In this document: in pieces, positions 26,885-35,142 of the stretch
Position numbering within the stretch: the stretch's first letter is position 1
How the letters are laid out: each line of letters starts with the position of its first letter
NCBI RefSeq assembly: GCF_013410565.1
Contig: NZ_JACCFO010000001.1
Coordinates: 1,488,001 to 1,552,000, forward strand
Length of the DNA stretch: 64,000 nt
DNA from: Streptomonospora nanhaiensis
GTDB lineage: Bacteria; Actinomycetota; Actinomycetes; Streptosporangiales; Streptosporangiaceae
Reading direction: 5' to 3'
Made by a program: the position numbers and the translations under genes
The notes under the pieces: generated by a model
What the model was told of the DNA's origin: nothing
What the model saw: the letters and a program-made list of their open reading frames with translations, nothing else
Databases searched by the model: none

Positions 26885-28080
26885 GTGCGCGTGCGCGTTG
26901 TGGTGGTAGGTGCCGGGATCGCCGGAACGGCGCTGGCGGCGGCACTGGCCGGCTCCCGCCACGAGGTCGTGGTGCTGGAGCAGGCGCCCGGCCCCTCCCC
27001 CGTGGGCGCGGGCCTGGTCCTGACCCCCAACGCGGTGCGTCCGCTGCGCCGGCTGGGGCTGGGTCCGGCACTGGACCGGGTGGCGGTGCCGATCGCCGGC
27101 CGCGACGTCCTGCGCTACGACGACGACCTGCTGCTGGGCGCCACCCCCAGGACGGCGCCCACGCCGAGCGCTACGGCGCCCCCAACCTCGCCCTGCTGCG
27201 GGCCGACCTGCACGCGGCGCTGCTGGCGGCCGCGGGCGAGGGCGCGGTGCGCGGCGGGCGCTACGTCACCGACCTGCTGGAGAGCAGCGACGGCGTGACG
27301 GTGCGCTGCGCCGACGGGCGGTCTGCGCACGGCGACGTCGCCATCGGCGCCGACGGCGCCAACTCCCTGATCCGCAGCCTGGTGAACACCGAGCGCTACC
27401 GGCCGGCCCGGCGCGTGCTCTACCGCGGCCTGGCCCCGGCCGAGCGCGCGCCGGCGCTGCTGCGGGAGCCGCGCGTGCGGGTGTGGTCGGGCAGGGACCG
27501 CTACATCGCCGCCTACCCGGTGTCGGCCGGGCGGCGGGTGGCGTTCACGGCGACGGTGCCGGCGGGGGCGCGCGACCCCGACTCCTGGGCGGTGCGCGGC
27601 CGGGTGGCCGACCTGCTGTCGGCGTTCGCCGGCTGGAGCCCCACGGCCCGGGCGCTCTTCTCGGCCGCCGAGTGGGTCGGCATGTGGGGCGTGCACGACC
27701 ACGGGCCGGTTCCGGTGTGGAGCCGGGGCCGAGTGGCGCTGCTGGGCGACGCGGCCCACCCCACGCTGCCGTTCTTCGCCCAGCCCGCCAACCAGGCGGT
27801 GGAGGACGCGGTGGCGCTGGCCGCGCACCTGCGGGAGGCCACGTCCCTGGAGGCGGGGGCGGCGCTGAAGCGCTACGCGCGGCGGCGCCGGCAGCGCACC
27901 GACCGGCTGCGGGAGGTCAACGAGGAGATCCTGGCCGCGGTGCGGGCGGGCGGCGACGACTCCCCCGAGGCGTGGACGCGCACGGCGGCCAAGGCCGAGG
28001 ACGCCCACGGCGACTGGATCTACGGCCACGAGGCCGAGGACGAGGGGCCCGGCGGGGTTCCGGGCGACGCGGGCCGCTGA
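26885..28080 (+). pseudogene. FAD-dependent monooxygenase split by a frameshift
   Basis: The N-terminal frame carries the Rossmann motif VVVVGAGIAGTALAAALAG and GAGLVLTPNAVRPLRRLGL. After about 27145 the protein continues in another frame: RYGAPNLALLRADLHAALL, GADGANSLIRSLV (the DG motif), and the FAD motif LLGDAAHPTLPFFAQPANQAVEDA. One base appears to be missing in a run of five C (27143-27147). The intact enzyme would have about 400 residues and belong to the p-hydroxybenzoate hydroxylase-like class. The start is uncertain (GTG 26885 or 26891, weak Shine-Dalgarno). A sequencing error is as likely as decay. Confidence 0.75.
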
Positions 28081-28294
28081 AGGCGCACCGCGCGAGCGCC
28101 TGCCGCGGCGGCGGGGCGCGCCGCTGGGAGGGCTGTGGAGGCGCCGGGAGGCGCCGAGGCGGCCGTCGGGCCCGGCGCGGGCCCCCGGGGGCGCAGCGGC
28201 CGCCTCAGCGGCCGGACGGGGAGTCGAGAAAACGATCGGTATTTTCACGGCTTGGCCCGTTACCTCGTCTTGATCCGGCCGATATTGTGACTGC

Positions 28295-28768
28295 ATGTCT
28301 CCGAGCCCCATGACCGACCGTCCGGCCCCGGCGGCATCCCCCACCACGAGCACACGCGCACACCGGCCCTCGCGGCGGTGGCGCCGGTTCCGCACCCGGC
28401 TGCGGGTGTGGCGGCTGCGCATGCACGCCCACCCGGTCCTGAGTTGGACCTGGCGCGGCGTCGTGGCCACCGTCGGCCTCTTCTTCGTGCTGGCCGGCGT
28501 GGTCATGTGCGTGACCCCCGGCCCGGGTGCCGCCGCGATCGTGCTGGGCCTGGCCGTCCTCGCCACGGAGTTCGCCTGGGCCAAGCACCTGCTGCGCCGC
28601 GCGCGGCACTGGGCGCACGCGGCCAAGGAGAAGGCCAAGGACCGCGCGGTGCGCTCCCACCCCGACTCCCGCCTGGCGCGGCTGCTGGGCGCGCGCCCGT
28701 CCGCCGGGACCGGCGAGCGCCCCCGCCGCCGGTTCTCGCTGCGCCGCTGCGCCCGCTCGCTGGGCTGA
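28295..28768 (+). CDS. TIGR02611-type (PGPGW-like) membrane protein
   Basis: This 157-residue protein has a basic N-terminus, a hydrophobic hairpin (about residues 55-95) around TPGPGAAAIVLGLAVLATEFAWA, and a basic tail. The TPGPG motif followed by LGLAVLATEF is the mark of the actinobacterial TIGR02611 family, in which the fifth residue is usually Trp; here it is Ala. Function is unknown. Start at ATG 28295. Confidence 0.75.
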   Translation: MSPSPMTDRPAPAASPTTSTRAHRPSRRWRRFRTRLRVWRLRMHAHPVLSWTWRGVVATVGLFFVLAGVVMCVTPGPGAAAIVLGLAVLATEFAWAKHLLRRARHWAHAAKEKAKDRAVRSHPDSRLARLLGARPSAGTGERPRRRFSLRRCARSLG

Positions 28769-28991
28769 TCCCCGCGCCCGCGTCCGCGCCCCTGCGGATG
28801 CGGCGTATCGGACAGCAGATTTCCGCCGAAGCGGACCTGCCGCTCGACCATGGCGTCGGCCACACGCCGCGGCTGGTTCCGCCGACCGGATCCCGCCCGT
28901 CGGCAGGCGCTGACCTGCGGGAAAACCGCGCCCGGCGGCCGGTGCCGCGCGGGGCGCCACGTGTTCCCCGTTGCGCCGGGATGAAACAAAC

Positions 28992-29023
28992 AAGGCCGAC
29001 TCCTGATGATCGGAGCCGACCTT
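28992..29023 (-). terminator. Intrinsic terminator of tRNA-Val(CAC)
   Basis: On the minus strand a 12-bp stem (two G-U pairs) with an 8-base loop is followed by TTGTTTGTTT. It lies 8 bp beyond the tRNA 3' end. Confidence 0.85.
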
Positions 29024-29031
29024 GATCGGGG

Positions 29032-29105
29032 TGGGCGATACTGGACTCGAACCAGTGACCTCGTCGGTGTGAACGACGCGCTCTAGCCAACTGAGCTAAT
29101 CGCCC
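29032..29105 (-). tRNA. tRNA-Val(CAC)
   Basis: A 74-nt cloverleaf: acceptor GGGCGAT/ATCGCCC, D-arm GCTC/GAGC, anticodon stem CGTCG/CGACG with loop TTCACAC (anticodon CAC), and T-arm ACTGG/CCAGT with TTCGAGT. CCA is not encoded. It reads GUG valine codons, very common at this GC content. Confidence 0.95.
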
Positions 29106-29554
29106 GGGTGTCCGGCGCCTCTCGGCGGGGCGAACACTGAAGACTCTAGCGCATCCGACGGGGTGGATTGTGCCGTCGTCCCCACCAGGCGGGCGGTACT
29201 GTGACCGACGTCTCACCAAACGGGTCCACTGCGGTGTTCAACAGCGCGCAAAACGCGAAACGCCCTCATAGGCGGACAATCGGGCGCCCACGAACATCCG
29301 GGACGCACGCACCTCCGCCTCGCGGGTGACGTGGGCCACAGATCATCCGGAAATTACTGGTTTCCGCAGCTCATTACAGTGACCGGAGGACCAGGAGGCG
29401 GCATAGGAAAACCCAGCCGCACTCCAAGAGGCATCCAACTGGCAAAGTTTTCCGGTTGCGGCGTCATAGACCGCACCCGGCCGCGTTGGAGCGGGCGAGA
29501 CGGTTAACCCACCCGCGCTTTACGCGGGGCCGGACGAGAAAAGGTTTGGCGAAC
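29106..29554. other. 449-bp intergenic region upstream of the ssgB-like gene
   Basis: No gene is recognised. The segment is less GC-rich than its neighbours and should hold the promoters of the divergent tRNA-Val and ssgB-like genes. I could not assign a specific -10/-35 pair. Confidence 0.4.
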
Positions 29555-29974
29555 ATGAACAGTAGCGGCACCACTGCCACCGCCGAGCTGGGCCTTCGGC
29601 TCGTGGTCCCCGACCGCACGGCGGTCCCCCTGGTCGCACGGCTCGACTACACCGCCGACGACCCCTACGCCATCAAGGTGGCGTTCCACACCGGCGAGGA
29701 CGAGCCCGTCGAGTGGATCTTCGCCCGCGAACTGCTGACGGTGGGCATCGTGCGCGCCGCCGGCGAGGGCGACGTCCGCGTGTGGCCCGAGTCGGGCAAC
29801 GGCGAGCGCACCGTGAACATCGCGCTGTCGTCGCCGTTCGGCCAGGCGCAGTTCGACGCCCCGGTCTCGCCGCTGGCGGAGTTCCTGCACCGCACCTACG
29901 AGATCGTGCCGGCCGGGCGCGAGGGCGAGTTCGTCAACCTCGACGCCGAGATCGAGCAGCACCTCCTGGCCTGA
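29555..29974 (+). CDS. ssgB: SsgA-like sporulation/cell-division protein, SsgB type
   Basis: This 139-residue protein has the SALP family pattern: LGLRLVVPDRTAVPLVARLDYTADDPYAIKVAFHTGEDEPVEWIFARELL, then GDVRVWP, and ALSSPFGQAQFDAP. In streptomycetes SsgB recruits FtsZ to sporulation septa. The family is confined to sporulating or morphologically complex actinomycetes, so it is also a taxonomic clue. The ATG at 29555 is about 9 bases after GAAAAGG. SsgB is the most widespread paralogue; SsgA, SsgD or another member cannot be fully excluded. Confidence 0.85.
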   Translation: MNSSGTTATAELGLRLVVPDRTAVPLVARLDYTADDPYAIKVAFHTGEDEPVEWIFARELLTVGIVRAAGEGDVRVWPESGNGERTVNIALSSPFGQAQFDAPVSPLAEFLHRTYEIVPAGREGEFVNLDAEIEQHLLA

Positions 29975-30469
29975 CCGCCTGACCAGCTCGCGCCGCCCAA
30001 CGGGCCGGTCCCGTCACAGCACGCCGTGGCCGACGCGCCGCGGCCGCGCAAGCCCGGCCTCTGGTTTACCCAGCGGCCAACCCCGCAAACCGGACCGGCC
30101 CGCGGACCTATTCGGCCGCGACCGTTTCTCCCGGTGGCCACCGGTTTCCGTCTCACCGCCGCAGCCGATCACGGCGCGTAGCGGCCCCGCCACCGCGCAG
30201 TCCGGCTCGGACCCGCGCTTTCGGCCGCACCGCACGGCCCGCCCCGGGCGGCAGCATCCGCCGCACCGCACGGCGCGCCCGGCGCCATCACCCACGGCGA
30301 ACGGCCCGTCCGCTCCGCGCGCCCCCGCCGCACCGGAACGCCGCGCCGCGGCCTGCCCCGCGCCCCGTGCCGGAACAGGGCCGGGACCGCTGAGCGCACT
30401 CCCCGGCGGCGAGGGCACCCGCCCGCGCGGCGGGCGCCCTCGCCGCCGGCACTGCTTCCGCAGCGCTGG
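29975..30469. other. 495-bp intergenic region, no gene seen
   Basis: Translations in all frames are low complexity. The region lies between convergent genes and ends in the strong hairpin at 30405-30447. Confidence 0.5.
30405..30447 (-). terminator. 19-bp stem hairpin after the class IV aminotransferase
   Basis: The arms 30405-30423 and 30429-30447 pair with one mismatch around CGCGC. On the minus strand it begins 22 bp after the aminotransferase stop. Confidence 0.7.
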
Positions 30470-31312
30470 TCAGGGGTCCATGTCGGCGGCGCCGCGCTCG
30501 GCGAAGACCTCCATCGCCCGGCGCGTGACCGGCCCCGGGGCGGCCGGCAGCACGCGGCCGTCGATCGCCCGGATGGGCTGGACGTCGCGGCCCGACGACG
30601 TCAGGAACGCCTCGGAGACGTCGTCCAGGGCCGCCATGGGGATGTCGGCCTCCTGCCCGCCGGCCCACTCCAGGACCAGTTCGCGGGTGATCCCGGCCAG
30701 CGGCCCGGCCGACAGCGGCGGGGTGAGCAGGGCGCCGTCCAGAACCACGAACACGTTGCTGCCGGTGCCCTCGCACAGGTTGCCCGCCGTGTTGGCGAAG
30801 ACGGCCTCGCCCGCGCCGCGCTGCTTGGCGTAGTCCAGGGCGACCACGTTCTCGGCGTAGGAGGTGGTCTTCATGCCCGTCAGGGCGCCGTTCTCGTTGC
30901 GCGTCCAGGGCACCACCGCGACGTCGACCACGGGCGCGATCGGCCCCAGCGGCCCCACCGCCACCACGCACGTCAGCTCACCCCCGACGCGGTCGGAGCC
31001 CAGCGGGCCCAGTCCGCCGGTGACCGTGATGCGCACCCGCGAGACGGGGATGTCGGGGTTGGCGTCCAGGGCCTGGCGCACGCCGTCGGCGATGAGGGCG
31101 GTGTCGGGCTCGGGCAGCCCGATGCCCACCGCCGAGCGGGCCAGGCGGCGCAGGTGCCGGGTGAGCGCGAACGGCTCGCCGGCGACCCCCTTCACGGTCT
31201 CGAAGACGCCGTCGCCCACCGTGATGCCGTGGTCCAGGACCGGGATCCGGGCCTCGTCCGCATCCAGGACCTTCCCCCGACCGAAACCCGCGCCGGCGAT
31301 CCACACCCGCAT
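30470..31312 (-). CDS. Class IV aminotransferase, aminodeoxychorismate lyase-like
   Basis: This 280-residue PLP enzyme belongs to fold type IV. It shows DHGITVGDGVFETVK near residue 27, the presumed PLP-lysine in MKTTSYAENVVAL (about 150-162), and the C-terminal EGTGSNVFVVLDG and LAGITRELVLEWA motifs. The pattern fits 4-amino-4-deoxychorismate lyase (PabC, folate pathway) or a branched-chain or D-amino acid aminotransferase. No pabA/B neighbour is present to decide. The ATG at 31312 has a good GGGAGGA site upstream. Confidence 0.8.
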   Translation of the reverse strand: MRVWIAGAGFGRGKVLDADEARIPVLDHGITVGDGVFETVKGVAGEPFALTRHLRRLARSAVGIGLPEPDTALIADGVRQALDANPDIPVSRVRITVTGGLGPLGSDRVGGELTCVVAVGPLGPIAPVVDVAVVPWTRNENGALTGMKTTSYAENVVALDYAKQRGAGEAVFANTAGNLCEGTGSNVFVVLDGALLTPPLSAGPLAGITRELVLEWAGGQEADIPMAALDDVSEAFLTSSGRDVQPIRAIDGRVLPAAPGPVTRRAMEVFAERGAADMDP

Positions 31313-31842
31313 ACTCGCGTCCTCCCTTGGTTCTCCAGGCTCGCCGGCGCGCCGTGCCCGCGCGCCGGCGGGCGCCCCGCACGGGGCCGACCCCGCGGAG
31401 GCGCCACCGCCCCGGGCGCACCACCGGCCACCTGCGTCACCGCGCGGGGTGCTCGGGGGCGTCGCGGCGGCGTGCCGCCGCCTGGTGCGATCCTGCCACC
31501 TCACGGGTCCCCGCGGCAGCCCGCGGCCCGGCGCGCCGGGCCGTTCGCGGGCGCCCGCCACCGCCGAAAACCCTTACGGCGCAAGCCTTCTGTCCAATCC
31601 CGGCCGATGCCGTATATGCGACGTAGGCCACGGGTACCGTAGCGAAGCACACCTGTATCCGCCTCATCACCCCGATCCACGTACTACTCCGACACGCTGG
31701 TGCATATCGGACGCGTGGATTACGAATGGCTATCATCTGGGCAACGCTATGAGGACCCCTGCCCCGGGGCCCCGCGGACCCGCCCGCGACCCTGCCCCGG
31801 GGCCGCGCGGTCCGGCCGAGACGACGACGGATCAAGAGAGCT
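31313..31842. other. 530-bp intergenic region between divergent genes
   Basis: No gene is recognised. It should hold the promoters for the aminotransferase and the roadblock gene. A 14-bp direct repeat, CCTGCCCCGGGGCC, occurs twice near 31755-31815, and a less GC-rich stretch lies at about 31620-31750. Confidence 0.4.
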
Positions 31843-32274
31843 ATGACCTCACAGAGCACCGCCCCAGGCGAGTTGAGCTGGCTGCTCGACGACCTCCTCA
31901 CGCGCGCGCAGGGCACCCGCCACGCGATCGTCCTGTCCACCGACGGCCTGCTGATGGCCTCGTCCAGCCGCCTGGACCGCCCCCAGGCCGAACACCTGGC
32001 GGCGATCGCCTCCGGGCTGCACAGCCTGGCCTCGGGCGCCAGCAAGCAGTTCGGCGCCGGCGGCATCCGCCAGAGCATCATCGAGATGGACGACGCCTTC
32101 CTGTTCGTCGCCGCGGCCGGCGAGGGCGCGTGCATGGCGCTCCTCTCCGACACCGAGTGCGACGTCGGCCTGGTGGCCTATGAGATGAACAAGGTGATCC
32201 AGCGGGTCGGCCAGTACCTGTCCGCACCGCCCCGGCCGGACATGCCCACAACACCCGCCCACGTCGAGCGCTGA
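31843..32274 (+). CDS. Roadblock/LC7 domain protein
   Basis: This 143-residue protein matches the actinobacterial roadblock/LC7 family: LSWLLDDLLTRAQGTRHAIVLSTDGLLMASSSRLDRPQAEHLAAIASGL and the later FVAAAGEGACMALL and VGLVAYEMNKVIQRVG. In conservons this protein sits between a nitrate-sensor-like histidine kinase and DUF742/GTPase genes and acts as a regulator of the small GTPase. Here it stands alone, so the partners must be elsewhere. ATG at 31843; ribosome-binding site weak. Confidence 0.88.
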   Translation: MTSQSTAPGELSWLLDDLLTRAQGTRHAIVLSTDGLLMASSSRLDRPQAEHLAAIASGLHSLASGASKQFGAGGIRQSIIEMDDAFLFVAAAGEGACMALLSDTECDVGLVAYEMNKVIQRVGQYLSAPPRPDMPTTPAHVER

Positions 32275-32463
32275 GCCGTCCCCGCCGCTGCTCCGCGCCC
32301 CCGTCCGGACGCCTCGACGGCGCCGCCGCGCTCCGCACCCTGCCCCGCGCACGGCGCCGCCCTGGGATTTCGATTTCGCCCAGGCGCCACGATCCGCTAA
32401 AGTTCAGAGGCAGCGAGAGGGACACCGGGCCACGCGAGACCGGCCGGGTCAACCCCACTCCGC

Positions 32464-32536
32464 GCGGACGTGGCTCAGCTGGTAGAGCATCACCTTGCCA
32501 AGGTGAGGGTCGCGGGTTCGAATCCCGTCGTCCGCT
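32464..32536 (+). tRNA. tRNA-Gly(GCC), copy 1
   Basis: A 73-nt cloverleaf: acceptor GCGGACG/CGTCCGC, anticodon stem TCACC/GGTGA with loop TTGCCAA (anticodon GCC), and T-loop TTCGAAT. CCA is not encoded. Identical to the second copy 109 bp downstream. Confidence 0.96.
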
Positions 32537-32572
32537 CGACGAACAAGCTCCCATGGGGCAACCCATGGCACT

Positions 32573-32645
32573 GCGGACGTGGCTCAGCTGGTAGAGCATC
32601 ACCTTGCCAAGGTGAGGGTCGCGGGTTCGAATCCCGTCGTCCGCT
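32573..32645 (+). tRNA. tRNA-Gly(GCC), copy 2
   Basis: Base-for-base identical to the first tRNA-Gly across 73 nt. The 36-bp spacer between the copies is unrelated to the flanks. Confidence 0.96.
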
Positions 32646-32689
32646 CGGAGAAGCCGTAAGGGACACCCACGCCCTTGAGCACGGCTCGC

Positions 32690-32761
32690 GGCGGAGTGGC
32701 CGAGTGGCTTAGGCAAGGGACTGCAAATCCCTGTACACGGGTTCGATTCCCGTCTCCGCCT
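32690..32761 (+). tRNA. tRNA-Cys(GCA)
   Basis: A 72-nt cloverleaf: acceptor GGCGGAG/CTCCGCC, anticodon stem AGGGA/TCCCT with loop CTGCAAA (anticodon GCA), and T-arm ACGGG/CCCGT with TTCGATT. Confidence 0.95.
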
Positions 32762-32790
32762 CCCCCGTTCGCACCCCGGTGCGACCCTTG

Positions 32791-32864
32791 GGGCGGTTAG
32801 CTCAGTTGGTTAGAGCGCTACCTTGACACGGTAGAGGTCACAGGTTCGAATCCTGTATCGCCCA
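32791..32864 (+). tRNA. tRNA-Val(GAC), probable island insertion site
   Basis: A 74-nt cloverleaf: acceptor GGGCGGT pairs with ATCGCCC (one G-U), anticodon stem CTACC/GGTAG with loop TTGACAC (anticodon GAC). CCA follows directly in the DNA, unlike the other tRNAs here. An integrase remnant begins 14 bp downstream, which makes this the likely attachment site of the accessory region. Confidence 0.93.
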
Positions 32865-32880
32865 CCAGAATCACCGCAGG

Positions 32881-33303
32881 TCAGAATGGGTCTCTCAGAG
32901 ACTTCCCTCCTCGGCTCACGCCGACGGGGGAGATATCTGGGAGATCCCTTCTGTTTTCGGAGACGGAGTCGGCCCTCCGGCCGCGCTGTCCCGGTAGCCG
33001 CCGGTACAGCACGTCCAGAAAATCCGGCAACTGCACCCACCGCTTGCCCGCCGGCGTCTTCGCCCGCGAAGCCTTGGCCAGGCGCCCACCGCTTTCACGC
33101 AAGGGGCGGCGCACAACAATGGCACGATTGACCTCGTCGTACTCCTCGACTTGCAGCCCGACCAATTCAGACCAGCGGGCACCGGTGGAGGCGTCCATGA
33201 GGGCCAAGACGAACCCGGCACGGCCGAAGGTGTGGTGCAGGCGCAACGCCGCGCGCAGCGCCTGCGTGGGAGTGGCGACGCGGCGGTCGCTCTGGTAGCC
33301 GCC
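32881..33303 (-). pseudogene. Tyrosine recombinase (integrase) remnant
   Basis: About 130 residues of a phage-type integrase catalytic domain remain: ATPTQALRAALRLHHTFGRAG, then ALMDASTGARWSELVGLQVEEYD containing the first catalytic Arg, and KTPAGKRWVQLPDFL. The N-terminal arm-binding domain and the C-terminal HxxR and Tyr motifs are missing, so it cannot be active. The frame ends 17 bp from tRNA-Val(GAC), the usual place of an integrase in tRNA-integrated elements. It joins a CpaF fragment at about 33303. Confidence 0.75.
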
Positions 33304-33637
33304 GGATGATGTTCTCGATGTCGGGGTCTTCCAGCAGTTCTTGCAGCGGGCCAAGTCCGCAGACCTGCGCCAGCGCGCGCTGGGCCACCACACGCTCGGT
33401 CGATGCGTTCAGCACCGGACGGCCCTGGTTCAAGGCGCGCTGGGCGGCTTCGTCCAGTACCTGGCGGATGGTGCGCTCGGCTCGGCGGCGGTAGTCCTCG
33501 CCGCCCAGCGGCCCCTCGTCGTCAGCCGCGGCCGCGCTGAGGCGGCGCATCGCCTCCCCGGCGGTGAACCGCGCCCACTGGGCCAGCAGGTCGTCGCGGT
33601 CGAGAGTGGGGACGGGAGCGGTGTGCTCGGTGGTCAT
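33304..33637 (-). pseudogene. N-terminal fragment of a CpaF/TadA-type secretion ATPase
   Basis: About 110 residues remain, starting MTTEHTAPVPTLDRDDLL and ending at GLGPLQELLEDPDIENII, a motif that in CpaF/TadA ATPases precedes the nucleotide-binding domain. The Walker A and B motifs are lost; at about 33303 the sequence switches into the integrase remnant. It overlaps the CpaE-like frame by four bases (ATGA), so it was part of the same operon. Confidence 0.65.
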
Positions 33638-34404
33638 GCCGCGCCCGCTCGAAGCGGTGCCGAGGGCGGGGCGGGCACGTGGTCGGGGTGGAGCGCGTCT
33701 GCCAGTGCCGCGGCGAGGGAGCGCGCGGCGCGCAGCAGCGGGCGGCGGCCGGCGTGCGCGGCCGGTGTTCCGCTGCGAACGAAGGCGTCCGCCTTGGGGT
33801 CGGTGGGAAGGTGCTCGAGGACGGAGAGGCCGAGGGCTTGGCCGATCTGGCCGCCGTCGGGGCGGTGCCCGGTGACGACCAGTCCTAGGCGCCGCACTCC
33901 CCCGCGCAGGGCCGGCAGCGCCTCCTTGGCGCGCTTGAGCTGCGCCAGGTCGTCAGCCACCACCAGCAGTGCCGCGTCGGATGCCGCCACCAGGCGCGCG
34001 GCCGGCGACCGGGGCGTTAGGCGCCCCGCGTCCACCATCCACACCGCTTAGGTTGATGCCAGTGCCTGGGGATGCGGGGGGAGTATGGCCACGGCGCCGA
34101 CGGCGCGGTCGGCGGTGGCCGGCGCCGGGCACACGAGCTGGCCGCCGGGCAGCGTCTGCGTGCAGTCCCGCAGCAGTCGGCCGCTCTGGTCGGGGCCGGG
34201 GAGGTCGTCGGCGCGGATGGCGGCCGCCAACTCGACCACCCCGGGTGATGTGGGCATGTGCCGCCAGGCGGCCACAGCGCCGCCGGAGGCGTCGGCTTCC
34301 ACCATCACCGCGGGCATCTCCTGAGGCCAGGAGGCGGCCAGCGCCAGAGCCAGGGTGGTGACCCCCGGCGCGCCGCCCAGCGAGAACAGCGTGACCACCG
34401 GCAT
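33634..34404 (-). pseudogene. CpaE/TadZ-like MinD-type ATPase interrupted by a stop codon
   Basis: The frame starts MPVVTLFSLGGAPGVTTLALALAASWP, a degenerate MinD-type P-loop (GGAPGVTT in place of GKGGVGKT), and continues VMVEADASGGAVAAW. A single in-frame TAA at 34048-34050 interrupts it after LAST. The same frame goes on with VWMVDAGRL, SDAALLVVADDLAQLKRAKEAL and GLSVLEHLPTDPKADAF, the second half of a CpaE-like fold. Full length would be about 256 residues. A GTG two codons after the stop could start a separate product. Likely a nonsense-mutated gene of a Tad or conjugation operon. Confidence 0.65.
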
Positions 34405-35105
34405 CAGCCCGCTCCCCCGTCGACCTCGACCACTGTCAGCGCGTCAGCCGAGGCCGCCCGCGCCACCGCCTCGGCGTCATCCGCCGCCAGCACCAGCTCC
34501 ACCCGCATCGCGCCGTCCTCAGTGGCCTCCACTGACTGGACCCGCGCGGGGAACGCCTGCTGCTCCTGCGGAACACCGGGTTCGCCCGGAGTCGGCGCCT
34601 CCTCCACGGACGGCGGCTCTCCCTGGGTGGTGGCGGTGATGACCACGGCCACGTCGGCCCCCTGCCCCAGTGACGCCGGGGCCTGGTTGTCGGCCAGCCG
34701 CGCGCCGACCACCGCTTCATCAGGCTCGGGGTAGTCGTCCGGGCTCCCCAGCGCGTGCGGAGCGATCAGCGTGTCAGCGTGGAGCGGGCTCAGGAGCCGC
34801 TGCCCCACCAGGTCGTCCACCTGCCCGGCGGGGACGGCCGCCAGGTTCTCGGCCCCGGCGATCTCAACGACGTGGAGGTCCTCGGCCGTCAGCACGTGCC
34901 CGGCCGGCAGGTCGCGGGCGGCGGCCACCATGCCGCTGCGCTGGTCGACCTGCCCGAGCGCGGCGGCCACCGCCACCGCTCCCACCACCATCAACGCCGC
35001 GCCCAGGGCCAGCCAGCGCCAGCGGCGCGGCCCCGCGCTCAGCAACCGCTCGGGTGCCGGTGGTGTACTACTGCGCTTGCTTGTCCGTTCGGCTACTCCT
35101 GCCAT
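34404..35105 (-). CDS. SAF-domain (CpaB/RcpC-like) membrane protein
   Basis: This 233-residue protein has a basic cytoplasmic start, one membrane helix (about residues 30-52), and an SAF domain with VAAARDLPAGHVLTAEDLHVVEIAG, as in the CpaB/RcpC proteins of Tad pilus or integrative-element secretion operons. The C-terminal half is acidic and Pro-rich. Its stop overlaps the next start by ATGA. It belongs to the same leftward operon as the CpaE- and CpaF-like remnants. Confidence 0.75.
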   Translation of the reverse strand: MAGVAERTSKRSSTPPAPERLLSAGPRRWRWLALGAALMVVGAVAVAAALGQVDQRSGMVAAARDLPAGHVLTAEDLHVVEIAGAENLAAVPAGQVDDLVGQRLLSPLHADTLIAPHALGSPDDYPEPDEAVVGARLADNQAPASLGQGADVAVVITATTQGEPPSVEEAPTPGEPGVPQEQQAFPARVQSVEATEDGAMRVELVLAADDAEAVARAASADALTVVEVDGGAG

Positions 35106-35142
35106 CAGCTCGCTCCGGTTCAGGGTTCAGGGAACTCCTCGT

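Noticed and set aside
31755-31815. Direct repeat CCTGCCCCGGGGCC upstream of the roadblock gene as an operator
   Set aside because: Low-complexity GC palindromes are frequent here; no regulator or second example supports it.
32078-32716. Minus-strand open frame across the tRNA-Gly pair
   Set aside because: It is the well-known antisense translation of tRNA genes (GIRTRDPHLGKVMLYQLSH type), not a protein.
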